A program made the position numbers and the translations under genes. From positions 29,362 to 93,361 of the forward strand of contig NZ_JMKP01000010.1 of the NCBI RefSeq assembly GCF_000685805.1: DNA of 64,000 bases, read 5' to 3'. The DNA comes from Psychrobacter phenylpyruvicus DSM 7000 = NBRC 102152. GTDB lineage: Bacteria; Pseudomonadota; Gammaproteobacteria; Pseudomonadales; Moraxellaceae. Positions 9,127 through 17,714 of this stretch are shown here, piece by piece. Below the pieces are notes generated by a model, which did no database searches, was not told where the DNA came from, and worked only from the letters and a program-made list of their open reading frames with translations. Position 1 is the stretch's first letter; every line of letters starts with the position of its first letter.

Positions 9127-10281
9127 ATGCTCGATTCACTCTATCTTATCTTCCAAATACTAGCAGGCTTGGTGGTCTTCGTTAGTGTGTGGGGGTTATT
9201 GCCTTTAGATCATTGGTGGATAAGGGGAGTTGATTTTCCAAGAATACAGATCCTAGTTATCGGCGTGGTGAGTCTTATTGGTTTATTGTTATTGGCTCCG
9301 CAGTGGCAAAGTTGGGATGTACTATTGCTCGTGGCTTTAATAGGCGCGGTAGGATTGCAGTTACGTATGATTTTGCCTTACACCAGACTGTGGAAAAAAG
9401 AGGTACGTCAAGCTTTGCCGCTACCAGATGCAGTGCAATTAAAGTTAATGGTATCGAATGTGCTAACGCCCAATGATAACACTCAAGCTTTAGTAGATTT
9501 AGTACAACAAAAGCAGCCCGATGTCCTAATAACTTTGGAGTCGGATCAAAAATGGGAGGATGCGCTAAGCGTAATAGAGTCAGACTATCCCTATAATGTT
9601 AAGGTGCCATTGGACAATCTATATGGCATGCACCTGTATTCTAAGTTTGAGCTGATTGATCCTGAGGTCAAATACTTATTGATTGATGATATCCCCTCTA
9701 TTCATACTCAGCTGCGATTGCCTAACGATGAGGTTATTTGGCTTTATTGCCTGCACCCTATGCCGCCTAGCCCAACAGAGGCCGATAAATCGACCACTCG
9801 CGATGCTGAGCTATTGATGGTGGGACGACATATCAAAGAAAATAATCAAACCGCTATTTTAGCTGGTGATTTAAACGATGTAGCTTGGTCAAAAACAACG
9901 CTTATGTTCCAGCGGATATCAGGATTGTTAGATCCTCGCATTGGACGATTTTTTATTAATACTTTTCATGTCAACTATCCTGTTTTACGCTGGGCATTGG
10001 ATCACATTTTCCATAGTCCTTGTTTTACTTTAGTAGATATTGAACGCCTGCCATCCATAGGCTCGGATCATTTTCCAGTATTGACTACCTTGCAATATGA
10101 AGCAGCTGCTGAGTCTGAACAGCAAGAGAATGCTATTGAAGCTAGCGTGAAAGATGAGCAAGAAACGGCAGAGAAAATTGAAGAAGGAAAAGAGGAGGGA
10201 GAGCGACTGTCGCAAGAGCATGCTGAGGCTGAAGAAAAAGCTGAGCAAGAAAAATCTAGCGCTCAGTGTCAGCAGCTATGA
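9127..10281 (+). CDS. membrane-anchored endonuclease/exonuclease/phosphatase (EEP) family protein
   Basis: EEP-fold metal-dependent phosphodiesterase of unknown substrate. Residues ~1-95 hold three hydrophobic segments that anchor the protein in the inner membrane. The EEP domain (~105-330) shows LMVSNVL, the metal-binding Glu in DVLITLESDQ, the GDLNDV motif and the terminal SDHFPV with catalytic Asp and His. Residues ~335-384 are a highly charged E/K/Q-rich tail (repeats of AEEKAEQEK type), likely coiled coil or disordered. Proteins of this architecture are common in Acinetobacter and Psychrobacter. The gene is followed directly by the sRNA locus at 10350-10636. Confidence 0.85.
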   Translation: MLDSLYLIFQILAGLVVFVSVWGLLPLDHWWIRGVDFPRIQILVIGVVSLIGLLLLAPQWQSWDVLLLVALIGAVGLQLRMILPYTRLWKKEVRQALPLPDAVQLKLMVSNVLTPNDNTQALVDLVQQKQPDVLITLESDQKWEDALSVIESDYPYNVKVPLDNLYGMHLYSKFELIDPEVKYLLIDDIPSIHTQLRLPNDEVIWLYCLHPMPPSPTEADKSTTRDAELLMVGRHIKENNQTAILAGDLNDVAWSKTTLMFQRISGLLDPRIGRFFINTFHVNYPVLRWALDHIFHSPCFTLVDIERLPSIGSDHFPVLTTLQYEAAAESEQQENAIEASVKDEQETAEKIEEGKEEGERLSQEHAEAEEKAEQEKSSAQCQQL

Positions 10282-10349
10282 TAGTAGCTCTAAGCGTAGC
10301 TCTGAGTTAATACGAGTAATTAAATAAAAAGGGCGACTGGGTGCCAAGT

Positions 10350-10367
10350 TGTAAGCATATGCTTACG
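10350..10367 (+). promoter_or_regulatory. GacA-type upstream activating sequence
   Basis: The 18-bp palindrome TGTAAG-CATATG-CTTACG matches the Pseudomonas GacA box TGTAAG-N6-CTTACA at 11 of 12 defined positions. Its centre lies about 66 bp upstream of the predicted sRNA start. In pseudomonads this box drives the rsmX/Y/Z genes. Confidence 0.65.
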
Positions 10368-10388
10368 TAAAAATGGGCTTTTGCCTGC

Positions 10389-10417
10389 TAGGCAGAGGTG
10401 GGGTAACCGCATACAAT
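10389..10417 (+). promoter_or_regulatory. sigma-70 promoter of the predicted Rsm/CsrB-like sRNA
   Basis: A -35-like TAGGCA (4/6 match to TTGACA) and a -10-like TACAAT (5/6 match to TATAAT) are separated by exactly 17 bp. Transcription would start near 10424. A weak -35 fits a promoter that depends on the activator box just upstream. Confidence 0.5.
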
Positions 10418-10423
10418 AGACTC

Positions 10424-10636
10424 ATCAACACAAGGATGCATGGATAGCAGTGTTGGTTTGCGTAGATGAGCTGTTAGGATTTGCAGCAGATAAAAGTTGA
10501 TCTATTGCCCTGTAGATTGAGTCTTATCAAGTTTACGCAAAAGTATGGCTAAGGATTAGCCGTAAGGAAAATAATAATAACAACAATTAAATAGCGCCCC
10601 AAACCCAAGTCTCTGCCCTAGACTTGGGTTTTTTCT
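10424..10636 (+). ncRNA. probable CsrB/RsmYZ-type regulatory RNA that sequesters CsrA/RsmA
   Basis: About 213 nt between the predicted start and a strong terminator, with no credible reading frame. Five GGA motifs occur at 10434-10436, 10442-10444, 10477-10479, 10553-10555 and 10566-10568. The first sits in ACAAGGATG, close to the CsrA-binding consensus. The fourth is the loop of a perfect hairpin (GGCTAA-GGA-TTAGCC), and the third lies in the loop of a GCTG/CAGC hairpin. CTCATC at 10421-10426 can pair with GATGAG at 10465-10470. Together with the GacA box upstream this is the arrangement of Gac/Rsm sRNA genes. The identity is inferred; tmRNA, RNase P and 4.5S signatures were looked for and not found. 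Confidence 0.6.
10601..10636 (+). terminator. intrinsic terminator of the sRNA
   Basis: An 11-bp perfect stem (AAACCCAAGTC / GACTTGGGTTT) with a 9-nt loop is followed by TTTTTTCT on the + strand only. It does not have a U-tract for the convergent glycosyltransferase gene. Confidence 0.9.
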
Positions 10637-10647
10637 TTGCTGTTATT

Positions 10648-11841
10648 CTAGGATTGCTCTTTGTCTTTTGGTAATGCTCTCTTGTTATTGGCTTTAACAG
10701 AGCGGTTGTTATCCTTTAATTGACTGCTTTGGTATAAAGAGCGATAGACCTCTAAAGTTTCATCAATCATTTGCTGCATGGTGAATTTGTCAGTAATTGG
10801 GGGACGCATTGCGTTTTCTAACTGGATGCGAATGACTTTGCATAAAGCATAAGCGGTATCTTCTTTGACCAATCCTTGTGGATAAAGCGGCTTTAAAATC
10901 TCACTAAAAGCAGCTTTGTTCCAGCCCACTACAGGGGTTCCTAAGTGAATCGCTTGTAGTACATTAATACCGATGGATTCAGGCTGATTTGCCAAGCCTA
11001 GTACTAAGTTTGCAGCGGCTAACCATTCTCGCATGTCATTGCGTTTGTTACCAATAAAAGTAAACTTGTCTCGTAACTCTAGGGCGTTGATACGCTGCAT
11101 AAACTCTTCATGCACTACCTCACGGCGTGAGTCGTCATCCATAATAATGATGTGCAGATTGGGGAAGTCCTCGCTAAGGTTACCCAAAATATCAATTAGC
11201 CACTCTTGTCCGTACTCTTGGCCGATGATGGTGGGAAACAATAACCATTTTTTGTGCTCAAGCTCAGGGTACTCAGCAAAAGTTCTATGAATCCAATATA
11301 CCGAAGGATTGTAGCGATAAGGGAAGTTACGGGTATCCACGCCGCGATAAATACGAATGACAGATCGGGGTGGGTGCTTCAGCTCTTTTAAGCCTTTAGA
11401 TAAATATTCACTCACACTATCAGAGACAGTAATTAGGCAGTCAACATTCAAAAAAGCTCGAGAATAACTATTTAAGGGATAAAAGCCATACATGGTAGAG
11501 ACCAGCTTAGGCTTGCGAGCTAGTTTGGCCCCTTTGAGTGCCCAGTGCAAAATCCAAGCCGGGGTGCGAGAGTGAAGATGAATAATATCTGGTTGATATT
11601 TTTCAATAAGTTGGCGTAATGGCCAAATTTGGCGTAGAGCAAGCCATGATTTTTTTTCGAGAGACAATTGATGATAGATATTACCGTCGCGCTTAAGGCG
11701 TTTTACCAGCTCATGTTCGGTGTCTGCTGATGAGATAATAATTGAGGTATGGCCACGTTTGACCAAAGCCCGTCCAAGATGAAAAATTCCGCGCTCGGAT
11801 TCGTCGTGCTTTAAAGAGGAGAGCAGGCGCATGACTTTCAT
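10648..11841 (-). CDS. GT4-family glycosyltransferase
   Basis: Retaining GT-B fold glycosyltransferase, probably acting on lipooligosaccharide or another cell-surface glycan; donor and acceptor are unknown. The N-terminus MKVMRLLSSLKHDESERG is the acceptor-domain start with the Ser-Glu-Arg-Gly loop. The C-terminal half holds the donor site (IIGQEYGQEWLIDIL, and PESIGINVLQAIHLGTPVVGW, the E-x7-E region in modified form). I chose ATG 11841, which starts at the usual MKV.. of the family. A GTG at 11889 would add 16 residues. A hydrophilic Lys/Arg-rich tail ends the 397-aa protein. It lies downstream of the DUF4130/radical SAM pair but ~110 bp away, so co-transcription is uncertain. Confidence 0.85.
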   Translation of the reverse strand: MKVMRLLSSLKHDESERGIFHLGRALVKRGHTSIIISSADTEHELVKRLKRDGNIYHQLSLEKKSWLALRQIWPLRQLIEKYQPDIIHLHSRTPAWILHWALKGAKLARKPKLVSTMYGFYPLNSYSRAFLNVDCLITVSDSVSEYLSKGLKELKHPPRSVIRIYRGVDTRNFPYRYNPSVYWIHRTFAEYPELEHKKWLLFPTIIGQEYGQEWLIDILGNLSEDFPNLHIIIMDDDSRREVVHEEFMQRINALELRDKFTFIGNKRNDMREWLAAANLVLGLANQPESIGINVLQAIHLGTPVVGWNKAAFSEILKPLYPQGLVKEDTAYALCKVIRIQLENAMRPPITDKFTMQQMIDETLEVYRSLYQSSQLKDNNRSVKANNKRALPKDKEQS

Positions 11842-11949
11842 AGTAGCAACTGGGCAGATTAGTGGATAACAAAGCAATGGATTGAGCACATTGTCAGTGA
11901 AAATGAAGCAAAAAACAAGGTGCGCGTTAAATTTACGTCAGCCGTGAAA

Positions 11950-12807
11950 TCAGCGTGATTGACTAAGGTGCTCAGCATTGGGCAATACTTGTTTTTCAGT
12001 CAAGTACTTCCAATAACGCTGAGGCAGATATTGTCGGTGTAAGCGAGGGTTTTTACGTTCTTTGATATTAACATTGGCAAAATAGCCTTGCCAGAACTTT
12101 TGATATTGTTTTTCTTGTTCGCTATGTAGGCTACTGGGATTCAACAATACCTCATCTGCTACATCGACAATGGTTTGTAGTTCGGCGGGCTTGTTATTGA
12201 CAGCTTTGGACTGGTCATAAAAAATACCATAACCCCGCTTGATATCATAGATGGCCCACTGTTGGTCCTGATAACGTTGGCGAAAATGCTCTCCAATTAA
12301 CGGCAGAACATTGAAGTCAGGCTCTACTCGAGCAAAATAGATGTCTTCAGTGGTATGCTCAAAACGCACGAAAGCCTCCATGCGGTGCTTTTCTCTGCCC
12401 ACTGATTTAACGGTTTGGGCCAATTCCAGAACCGATAGGTTGCCTAAGTCTTGCAACACTTGACGATTGGGGTAGTTTAGGGCGTATTTAACCACTTCAA
12501 ACAGAGTGCTACCAATATCTGGTTTTTCAGACAAAAAACCCCACAGTATTTGACGCATTCCTGACCGTCCTAATAAAGTAGTTAGTTTGGTAAGCACTCT
12601 TTGTGCTTTATTTTCATCGATAGCGACATAAGTAGCAGTATCGATAAGAGAGGGTTGATAGTCACTGCTGTCAATTAGTTGCAAATAAGGCTGATTTTGT
12701 AGCTTATGCTCATAGACATAGAACACAGCACTGAGCCAGCCCTCAAAGCTCGATTCATAAACAATTAAAGTTGGCGGAGTTACTGCGGGTGTGCTGTATA
12801 AAGGCAT
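11950..12807 (-). CDS. DUF4130 domain protein, partner of a radical SAM DNA-repair-type protein
   Basis: Belongs to the 'probable DNA metabolism protein' family (TIGR03915/DUF4130), nearly always encoded beside the radical SAM protein found here. Supporting stretches are the N-terminal ESSFEGWLSAVFYVYE, a central RMEAFVRFEHT with YFARVEPDFNVLPLI, and a C-terminal HRQYLPQRYWKYLTEK. The protein may be uracil-DNA-glycosylase-related in function, but no reaction is established. The 285-aa length is ordinary for the family. The start lies 43 bp after the stop of the upstream partner, so the two form an operon. Confidence 0.85.
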   Translation of the reverse strand: MPLYSTPAVTPPTLIVYESSFEGWLSAVFYVYEHKLQNQPYLQLIDSSDYQPSLIDTATYVAIDENKAQRVLTKLTTLLGRSGMRQILWGFLSEKPDIGSTLFEVVKYALNYPNRQVLQDLGNLSVLELAQTVKSVGREKHRMEAFVRFEHTTEDIYFARVEPDFNVLPLIGEHFRQRYQDQQWAIYDIKRGYGIFYDQSKAVNNKPAELQTIVDVADEVLLNPSSLHSEQEKQYQKFWQGYFANVNIKERKNPRLHRQYLPQRYWKYLTEKQVLPNAEHLSQSR

Positions 12808-12850
12808 CGGTTTACCCTCTCATAAGCTTTTAACTTAACAGGACTGAGCA

Positions 12851-14119
12851 TTAAAATAGCGCAAGTTGCCCACTGCGTTGATCTTTGAACTTGGTCTGGG
12901 TTTGGGCCAATACATATTGCCTAAAATTATCTCGAGTCAAATGCGCAAGGTGCTCGTTTTTGCCAGTGGTAGCAATAAAGTACTTGGCTCGATTGACCGC
13001 AGCCCCCATCTTTTTTAGGTGCTCAAGAGTGATTTGATTAAAGCGTCTGGCTTTGACAATCTTTTTTGCGGTTTTGATTCCAATACCAGGTATGCGGATA
13101 ATGGCTTCATACGGCGCGGTTTGAATATTAACTGGGAAATGCTCACGATGACGAATGGCCCAAGCCAGCTTGGGGTCACACTCAAGATCTAAGAAGGGGT
13201 CGTCTGGCTCTAAGATTTCATGAGCGCCAAAACCATAGAAGCGCATTAACCAATCGGCCTGATATAGACGATTTTCACGAACCATAGGCACAGGGGTGCC
13301 GACAGCTGGCAAGCGGCTGTCTGATAGCATAGGGACATAGCCAGAATAATAGACCCGCTTTAGGTCATACTTTTGGTAAAAGTGACTAGAGAGCTGAATA
13401 ACCTGTAAGTCAGTTTCATTACTGGCACCAACGATCATTTGGCTGGTCTGACCCGCAGGGGTGAACTTAGGGGCTGACTTATGCTTTTTGCGGCTTTCTT
13501 TGATGGTGATAATCTCTTCTTTAACCGTCTGCAGTGGCGCTTGAAGTTGGTCATGGCTCTTTTCTGGCGCTAATAAAGCAAGCCCAGACTTAGTAGGTAT
13601 CTCAATATTGGCACTTAATCGGTCGGCATATAAGCCGGCTTGGTACAGTAGCTCCTTGCTGGCACCAGGTATGGTCTTAAGATGAATGTAGCCATTGAAG
13701 CCTTCACGAGTACGCAGCAACTTGGCCACCTCTACCAGGCGTTCCATGGTGTAATCACCATCCTTAAAAATACCTGAGCTTAAAAACAGTCCTTCAATAT
13801 AGTTGCGGCGATAAAACTGCATGGTGAGCTCTACCACCTCTTCGACAGTAAAAGCTGCACGTGGGGTATCATTACTGCGTCTTGAGGTGCAGTAGGCGCA
13901 GTCGTAGATACAATGATTGGTAAGCAATATTTTCAGTAAGCTGACACAGCGGCCATCTTCGGTATAGCTGTGACAAATTCCAGATTTGGAGGCATCCCCT
14001 AAGCTACCGCCTTGGTTTTTTCGGGTGCTCCCAGAAGAGGAGCAAGACACATCATATTTAGCAGCATCTGCTAAAATATTTAACTTGCCTTGTAACCTTT
14101 CATAATTAATTGAACCCAT
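12851..14119 (-). CDS. putative DNA modification/repair radical SAM protein
   Basis: TIGR03916-type radical SAM enzyme. The [4Fe-4S] cluster motif is the C-x3-C-x2-C in NHCIYDCAYCTSRR (about residues 85-98). A TIM-barrel region with EGLFLSSGIF, GYIHLKTIPGAS and SANIEIPTKSGL follows. Near the C-terminus a helix-hairpin-helix (IPGIGIKTAKKIVKARRF) indicates nonspecific DNA binding. Residues 20-45 contain further Cys residues. The substrate is not known. The partner DUF4130 gene is immediately downstream. Length 422 aa matches the family. Confidence 0.9.
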   Translation of the reverse strand: MGSINYERLQGKLNILADAAKYDVSCSSSGSTRKNQGGSLGDASKSGICHSYTEDGRCVSLLKILLTNHCIYDCAYCTSRRSNDTPRAAFTVEEVVELTMQFYRRNYIEGLFLSSGIFKDGDYTMERLVEVAKLLRTREGFNGYIHLKTIPGASKELLYQAGLYADRLSANIEIPTKSGLALLAPEKSHDQLQAPLQTVKEEIITIKESRKKHKSAPKFTPAGQTSQMIVGASNETDLQVIQLSSHFYQKYDLKRVYYSGYVPMLSDSRLPAVGTPVPMVRENRLYQADWLMRFYGFGAHEILEPDDPFLDLECDPKLAWAIRHREHFPVNIQTAPYEAIIRIPGIGIKTAKKIVKARRFNQITLEHLKKMGAAVNRAKYFIATTGKNEHLAHLTRDNFRQYVLAQTQTKFKDQRSGQLALF

Positions 14120-14298
14120 ATTTTTATCCTACTAACCATAGAGAATTATGATAACAAATATAAGGCTCAGACCCTATGCTTTACGGGCGCTGTTTAGATT
14201 CTATACGACAAATAGTGTCGCTAATAAGGATTGTCGATAAGATAATGAGTAATAATTAGTATCGATAGAAATAGCTGTAATCAACAAATAACATGACC

Positions 14299-14341
14299 AA
14301 AAAAACTCCTATCCAGACGAGTTGACCTGGCATAGGAGTTT
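14299..14341 (-). terminator. intrinsic terminator after rodA
   Basis: The stem AAACTCCTAT / ATAGGAGTTT has an inner CCAG/CTGG extension. On the minus strand it is followed by seven U residues (the A-run at 14299-14305), so it ends the leftward rodA transcript. The rest of the ~300-bp gap to 14119 holds only the promoter region of the radical SAM gene. Confidence 0.82.
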
Positions 14342-14416
14342 AATAAGTGGCGTGTAGGAAGTGGAGTCTAATAAATAAAGCTAGGTAGCCCTAATCTTAG
14401 ACCTAGAGTTAGTTAA

Positions 14417-15559
14417 TTATCGTGTGTTATGAGTGTAGATGGACATTAGTAGTCCAAAGCCTGCCATTAAGGTAAGGATGGCAGTTCCTCCATAACTTAC
14501 CAAAGGAAGCGGGACACCAACCACAGGTAGAATGCCTCCCACCATGCCGATATTGACAAAGACATAGACGAAGAAAGATAAGGCGATAGCGCCGGCCAAT
14601 AATCTACCAAAGGTATCAACGTGGATAGCGGCGATGTATAACGAGCGTACCAAAATACAAGAGTAAATAAACATCAGTACGCTAACCCCTAGTAGACCGA
14701 ATTCCTCAGAAAAAGCAGCAATAATAAAGTCAGTATGGCCTTCTGGTAAGAAGTGAAGGTGCGACTGGGTGCCTTCAAGATAGCCTTTGCCGGTCAGTCC
14801 TCCCGAGCCAATCGCTGTTTTGGATTGGGTGATATTCCAACCTGCCCCTAACACGTCTGCTTCGGGATTAAATAAGGTTAAAACTCGCTGTTTTTGATAA
14901 TCGCGCATCAAAAAAGTCCAACCAAACCATACCGTAGGGATCATCATCGCCACCGCTGAACCAATCATCCACCACGGTAGTCCTGCCAAAAACAACACAA
15001 ATATCCCACTAGCGGCTACCAGTAGTGACGTGCCTAAGTCTGGCTGCTTGGCAATTAGTAATACTGGCAAAACGATAATGGCAAGCGTTGAGAACACCGT
15101 AACGAGGTTTGGTGGCAAATCCCGTCTAGATAGATACCAAGCGCACATCATGGGCAGCCCCAGTTTTAAGAACTCAGAGGGCTGGACACTACCAAAGCCT
15201 GGGATACCAATCCAGCGCTGTGCCCCCATGCGTACTTCACCGATCAGCTCTACTAAAACCAATAAAAAGAGACCGATAATATAAAAAAACGGGGTGAAGT
15301 TTCGATAAACACCGGGTGGAATCTGAGCCATACCAATCATGACGGCGAAGCCTAGCAAATAGCTGACAGATTGGCGGATAACCATAGACACATCTTGAGT
15401 AGAGGCGCTATATAAGATTGCCAGACCAATAAAGCTCAAGGTGAGCAGAAGCAGCATCAGCCATGGGTCAATATGAATACGTTCCCAGATACTAGTGCTA
15501 TCATCCCGGCCAAAATGATGGGTTTGTCGAGAAAATCGATACTGTTGTTGCTTTGACAT
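14417..15559 (-). CDS. rodA: rod shape-determining protein RodA (SEDS peptidoglycan glycosyltransferase)
   Basis: Inner-membrane polymerase of the elongasome, working with a class B PBP to make lateral-wall peptidoglycan. About ten transmembrane segments are visible after a ~30-residue cytoplasmic N-terminus. Signature stretches are AQRWIGIPGFGSVQPSEFLK, the extracellular loop with catalytic Asp in KQPDLGTSL, SQTAIGSGG-type KTAIGSGGLTGKG, LPEGHTDFIIAAFSEEFG and VGVPLPLVSYGG. The 380-aa length is typical of RodA and shorter than FtsW; the short N-terminus and SQ-poor C-terminus also favour RodA. No mrdA/PBP2 or rlpA is adjacent. Confidence 0.94.
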   Translation of the reverse strand: MSKQQQYRFSRQTHHFGRDDSTSIWERIHIDPWLMLLLLTLSFIGLAILYSASTQDVSMVIRQSVSYLLGFAVMIGMAQIPPGVYRNFTPFFYIIGLFLLVLVELIGEVRMGAQRWIGIPGFGSVQPSEFLKLGLPMMCAWYLSRRDLPPNLVTVFSTLAIIVLPVLLIAKQPDLGTSLLVAASGIFVLFLAGLPWWMIGSAVAMMIPTVWFGWTFLMRDYQKQRVLTLFNPEADVLGAGWNITQSKTAIGSGGLTGKGYLEGTQSHLHFLPEGHTDFIIAAFSEEFGLLGVSVLMFIYSCILVRSLYIAAIHVDTFGRLLAGAIALSFFVYVFVNIGMVGGILPVVGVPLPLVSYGGTAILTLMAGFGLLMSIYTHNTR

Positions 15560-15867
15560 AAGGCAGTTTATTATTGAGTTCGCAAAGGAGGAGGGGGTTA
15601 ATCACCTGATATTATCACCAGATTTACTCATTTTACTAAGGGCAGTATTGTTTTAGACATCTAGATAGCAAATTATCTAAATAGCAGCAATAGTTTGGTA
15701 AGAAGTAAGACACTATAGTTTAGCGTGACTGTAGCAAATTTGATAGTATCAATATTCTATCTTTATCGCCTATTTATAATCTATTCTACTTCTACTGGCT
15801 AACCCTCACGAATGCCTGTTGATTACCTTAACTATAAAAAAATAATATGACTGGAAACTACCAAGCT
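15560..15867. other. divergent intergenic region rodA / M15-like lipoprotein
   Basis: About 300 bases without a gene. It is A+T-rich and must hold the two divergent promoters. No clear hairpin or repeat was seen. Confidence 0.4.
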
Positions 15868-16725
15868 ATGAAAAGCACGATGAAATACTCTTTAGGCATC
15901 ATTGCATCACTTGCTCTGTTAAGCACCAGCTGTTCTACCGCCCCCAAGCCGTCATCCGGAGCCAATATTAATGAGAAAAGACAGGTAAGAGTGGTTAATA
16001 ACAATAATCGTCCGCAAAAAGTGGTGACCCGTCAAGCAGCTAAAACCGATAGTTTAGGCAACCTAATTCGAGAGTCCGAGCGATTGACTATTGAACAAAA
16101 CTCCCGTATCCGCCCTTTTGGCGGCTCTTCTTCAACAAATTATGGTCAGTCAGCTACCTTTGGGGAAACCAACTATAACTATGTGCAGTGGTTAAATATG
16201 AGTAGTTATCGGGCTAATGAGGTGGCTCAATATAGAAGTTATTTAGCAAACTACTTGGGTGAGCAGGCGGTTCCTCCTTTTGATCAGCTGTTAACCACTG
16301 CCCGCAGTTGGGAGAGTTGTGGTTATGAGCAGTATCAACTACCACCTCGTGAGCTTTGGACAAATATGGTACCGACCTTAAGACTTTATGATGATCTAAA
16401 AAAGCAGGGAATCTTACCGCCCACCGCTGAAATTAGATCTACTTACCGTTCTCCGTCTTTAAATGCCTGTGCAGGAGGGGCTGCTGGCAGTAAGCATATG
16501 AGTAATGGAGCCATCGATATTTGGGTGCCAGAGTATGAGGGACAACCTTGGTATATAGATAGTATGAAAGAAAGATTATGTCAGTTTTGGTCGAGCCAAG
16601 GTGAGAGATATAACTTTGGTCTGGGATTATACGCTACCGGAGCCATCCATCTAGATACTCAGGGCTATCGATATTGGGGAGCTAATAATTCTGATCCTGG
16701 CTCTTATTGTCGATATTTGAATTAA
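15868..16725 (+). CDS. M15-family-like D,D-peptidase lipoprotein
   Basis: Probable periplasmic peptidoglycan-trimming peptidase attached as a lipoprotein. The N-terminus MKSTMKYSLGIIASLALLSTSC is a signal with a Cys at the lipobox position. The C-terminal domain (~190-285) has the LAS/M15 zinc-site layout: STYRSPSLNACAGGAAGS, then SKHMSNGAIDI giving His and Asp ligands, and GAIHLDT giving the last His. Between them lies a basic, Ser/Asn-rich linker (~25-110). I chose ATG 15868; an ATG 21 bases earlier would add MTGNYQA ahead of the signal. It stands alone next to rodA, which supports a cell-wall role. Confidence 0.8.
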   Translation: MKSTMKYSLGIIASLALLSTSCSTAPKPSSGANINEKRQVRVVNNNNRPQKVVTRQAAKTDSLGNLIRESERLTIEQNSRIRPFGGSSSTNYGQSATFGETNYNYVQWLNMSSYRANEVAQYRSYLANYLGEQAVPPFDQLLTTARSWESCGYEQYQLPPRELWTNMVPTLRLYDDLKKQGILPPTAEIRSTYRSPSLNACAGGAAGSKHMSNGAIDIWVPEYEGQPWYIDSMKERLCQFWSSQGERYNFGLGLYATGAIHLDTQGYRYWGANNSDPGSYCRYLN

Positions 16726-16750
16726 GTCAATTTATATTCTGATAGTATTC

Positions 16751-16779
16751 TTTATACTTATGTAAAAATAGTGTATAAT
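16751..16779 (+). promoter_or_regulatory. sigma-70 promoter
   Basis: A perfect TATAAT at 16774-16779 and TTTATA (4/6) lie 17 bp apart. It would drive the orphan lipoprotein gene at 16958 with a ~170-nt leader. Confidence 0.55.
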
Positions 16780-16957
16780 ATGTGTTAAGCCGGTTTGTAT
16801 ATAGTGGCCTTGTTAAATTAAGGCGTTGTTACTTCTGACTTAAGACATCCTTCAATAAACTGTCTGTAGCTAATAAACTTAAATTCTCTATGTGAAATCA
16901 TTGGTTTTTAAGTCATCAAAAGACGTAAGAAGGCATATACTATTCGAGGCATAAGAT

Positions 16958-17533
16958 TTGAATATAAGATCATCATCCTATCTGGCCATATTAATTTGTT
17001 TTGTTGTAGTGAGTACGGTTATGGCTTGTAAACCTGCTGATAGCCTACTTCCTATAACCCAGGCTAACGAAGAGTGGCAAGACATAACAGATTCAGGATT
17101 ACCTAGACTTGAAAGAGACAATCTGCCTTCACTAGGTCACACAAATCAGTTGGAACCTATACAAGCAGGGCAAGATACAGCTAAGAGTGGCTCTGTTACT
17201 ATTGATAAAGCTAAGCTTGCGACAGCCAATCAAAATACTTGCCCTAAGCTAGTTGAATTCCCTGTAGGTTCAACAAAAATAGTGCGTGAAAATGAAGTGA
17301 TGCAAGGCGCTTATTGTGATTACTACCTTTATCCCAAAAAAGGACAGCGAATATTTATAGAAAGCTATCCGAACTATATTGCTGCTGATCTAATCAGCCC
17401 TGAGTATCACGACTTTGCCAACGGTAGCTATCTGGTCGATCAGGCCGATCAGTATTTGATACGTTTGCGTTATGAGGGTGTTGAGCCTATGAATGATGCG
17501 ATAGATTATGAAGTTACTATACAAGTGCAATAA
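16958..17533 (+). CDS. hypothetical lipoprotein (TTG start)
   Basis: I do not recognise this family. The first 24 residues are a lipoprotein signal: basic start, hydrophobic YLAILICFVVVSTVMAC with the lipobox VMAC. The mature part of ~168 aa is acidic and hydrophilic. It has a linker (~25-80) followed by a compact domain with two more Cys and several Tyr (QGAYCDYYLYPKKGQR). TTG 16958 is the only start that keeps the signal peptide intact, since no in-frame ATG lies before it. The gene is flanked by its own promoter and by a terminator, so it is monocistronic. Confidence 0.65.
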   Translation: MNIRSSSYLAILICFVVVSTVMACKPADSLLPITQANEEWQDITDSGLPRLERDNLPSLGHTNQLEPIQAGQDTAKSGSVTIDKAKLATANQNTCPKLVEFPVGSTKIVRENEVMQGAYCDYYLYPKKGQRIFIESYPNYIAADLISPEYHDFANGSYLVDQADQYLIRLRYEGVEPMNDAIDYEVTIQVQ

Positions 17534-17626
17534 GCAATAGCTTCAGTGAGCAATATATACAGGGATTAGCTGCTAATTAAGCGACTGCTAAAAACTTGAG
17601 GTTTATTGCTCTATATTTTGACTAAT

Positions 17627-17657
17627 AAAAAAAGACACTGCGGAGTGTCTTTTTTTA
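17627..17657. terminator. bidirectional terminator
   Basis: The stem AGACACT / AGTGTCT with loop GCGG is flanked by seven A on the left and seven T on the right. It serves the + strand lipoprotein gene and the - strand M16 pair. Confidence 0.88.
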
Positions 17658-17714
17658 TGGCTTTCTTATGACTATAATTTGAAAGATATTATCGCTATCT
17701 GTGCGGCTTTAAGT

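Noticed and set aside
10320..10640. tmRNA, RNase P RNA or 4.5S RNA
   Set aside because: The hallmark sequences (tRNA-like ends and YALAA tag, GAGGAAAGUCC, GGAAGCAGCC) are absent; GGA motifs and the GacA box fit better.
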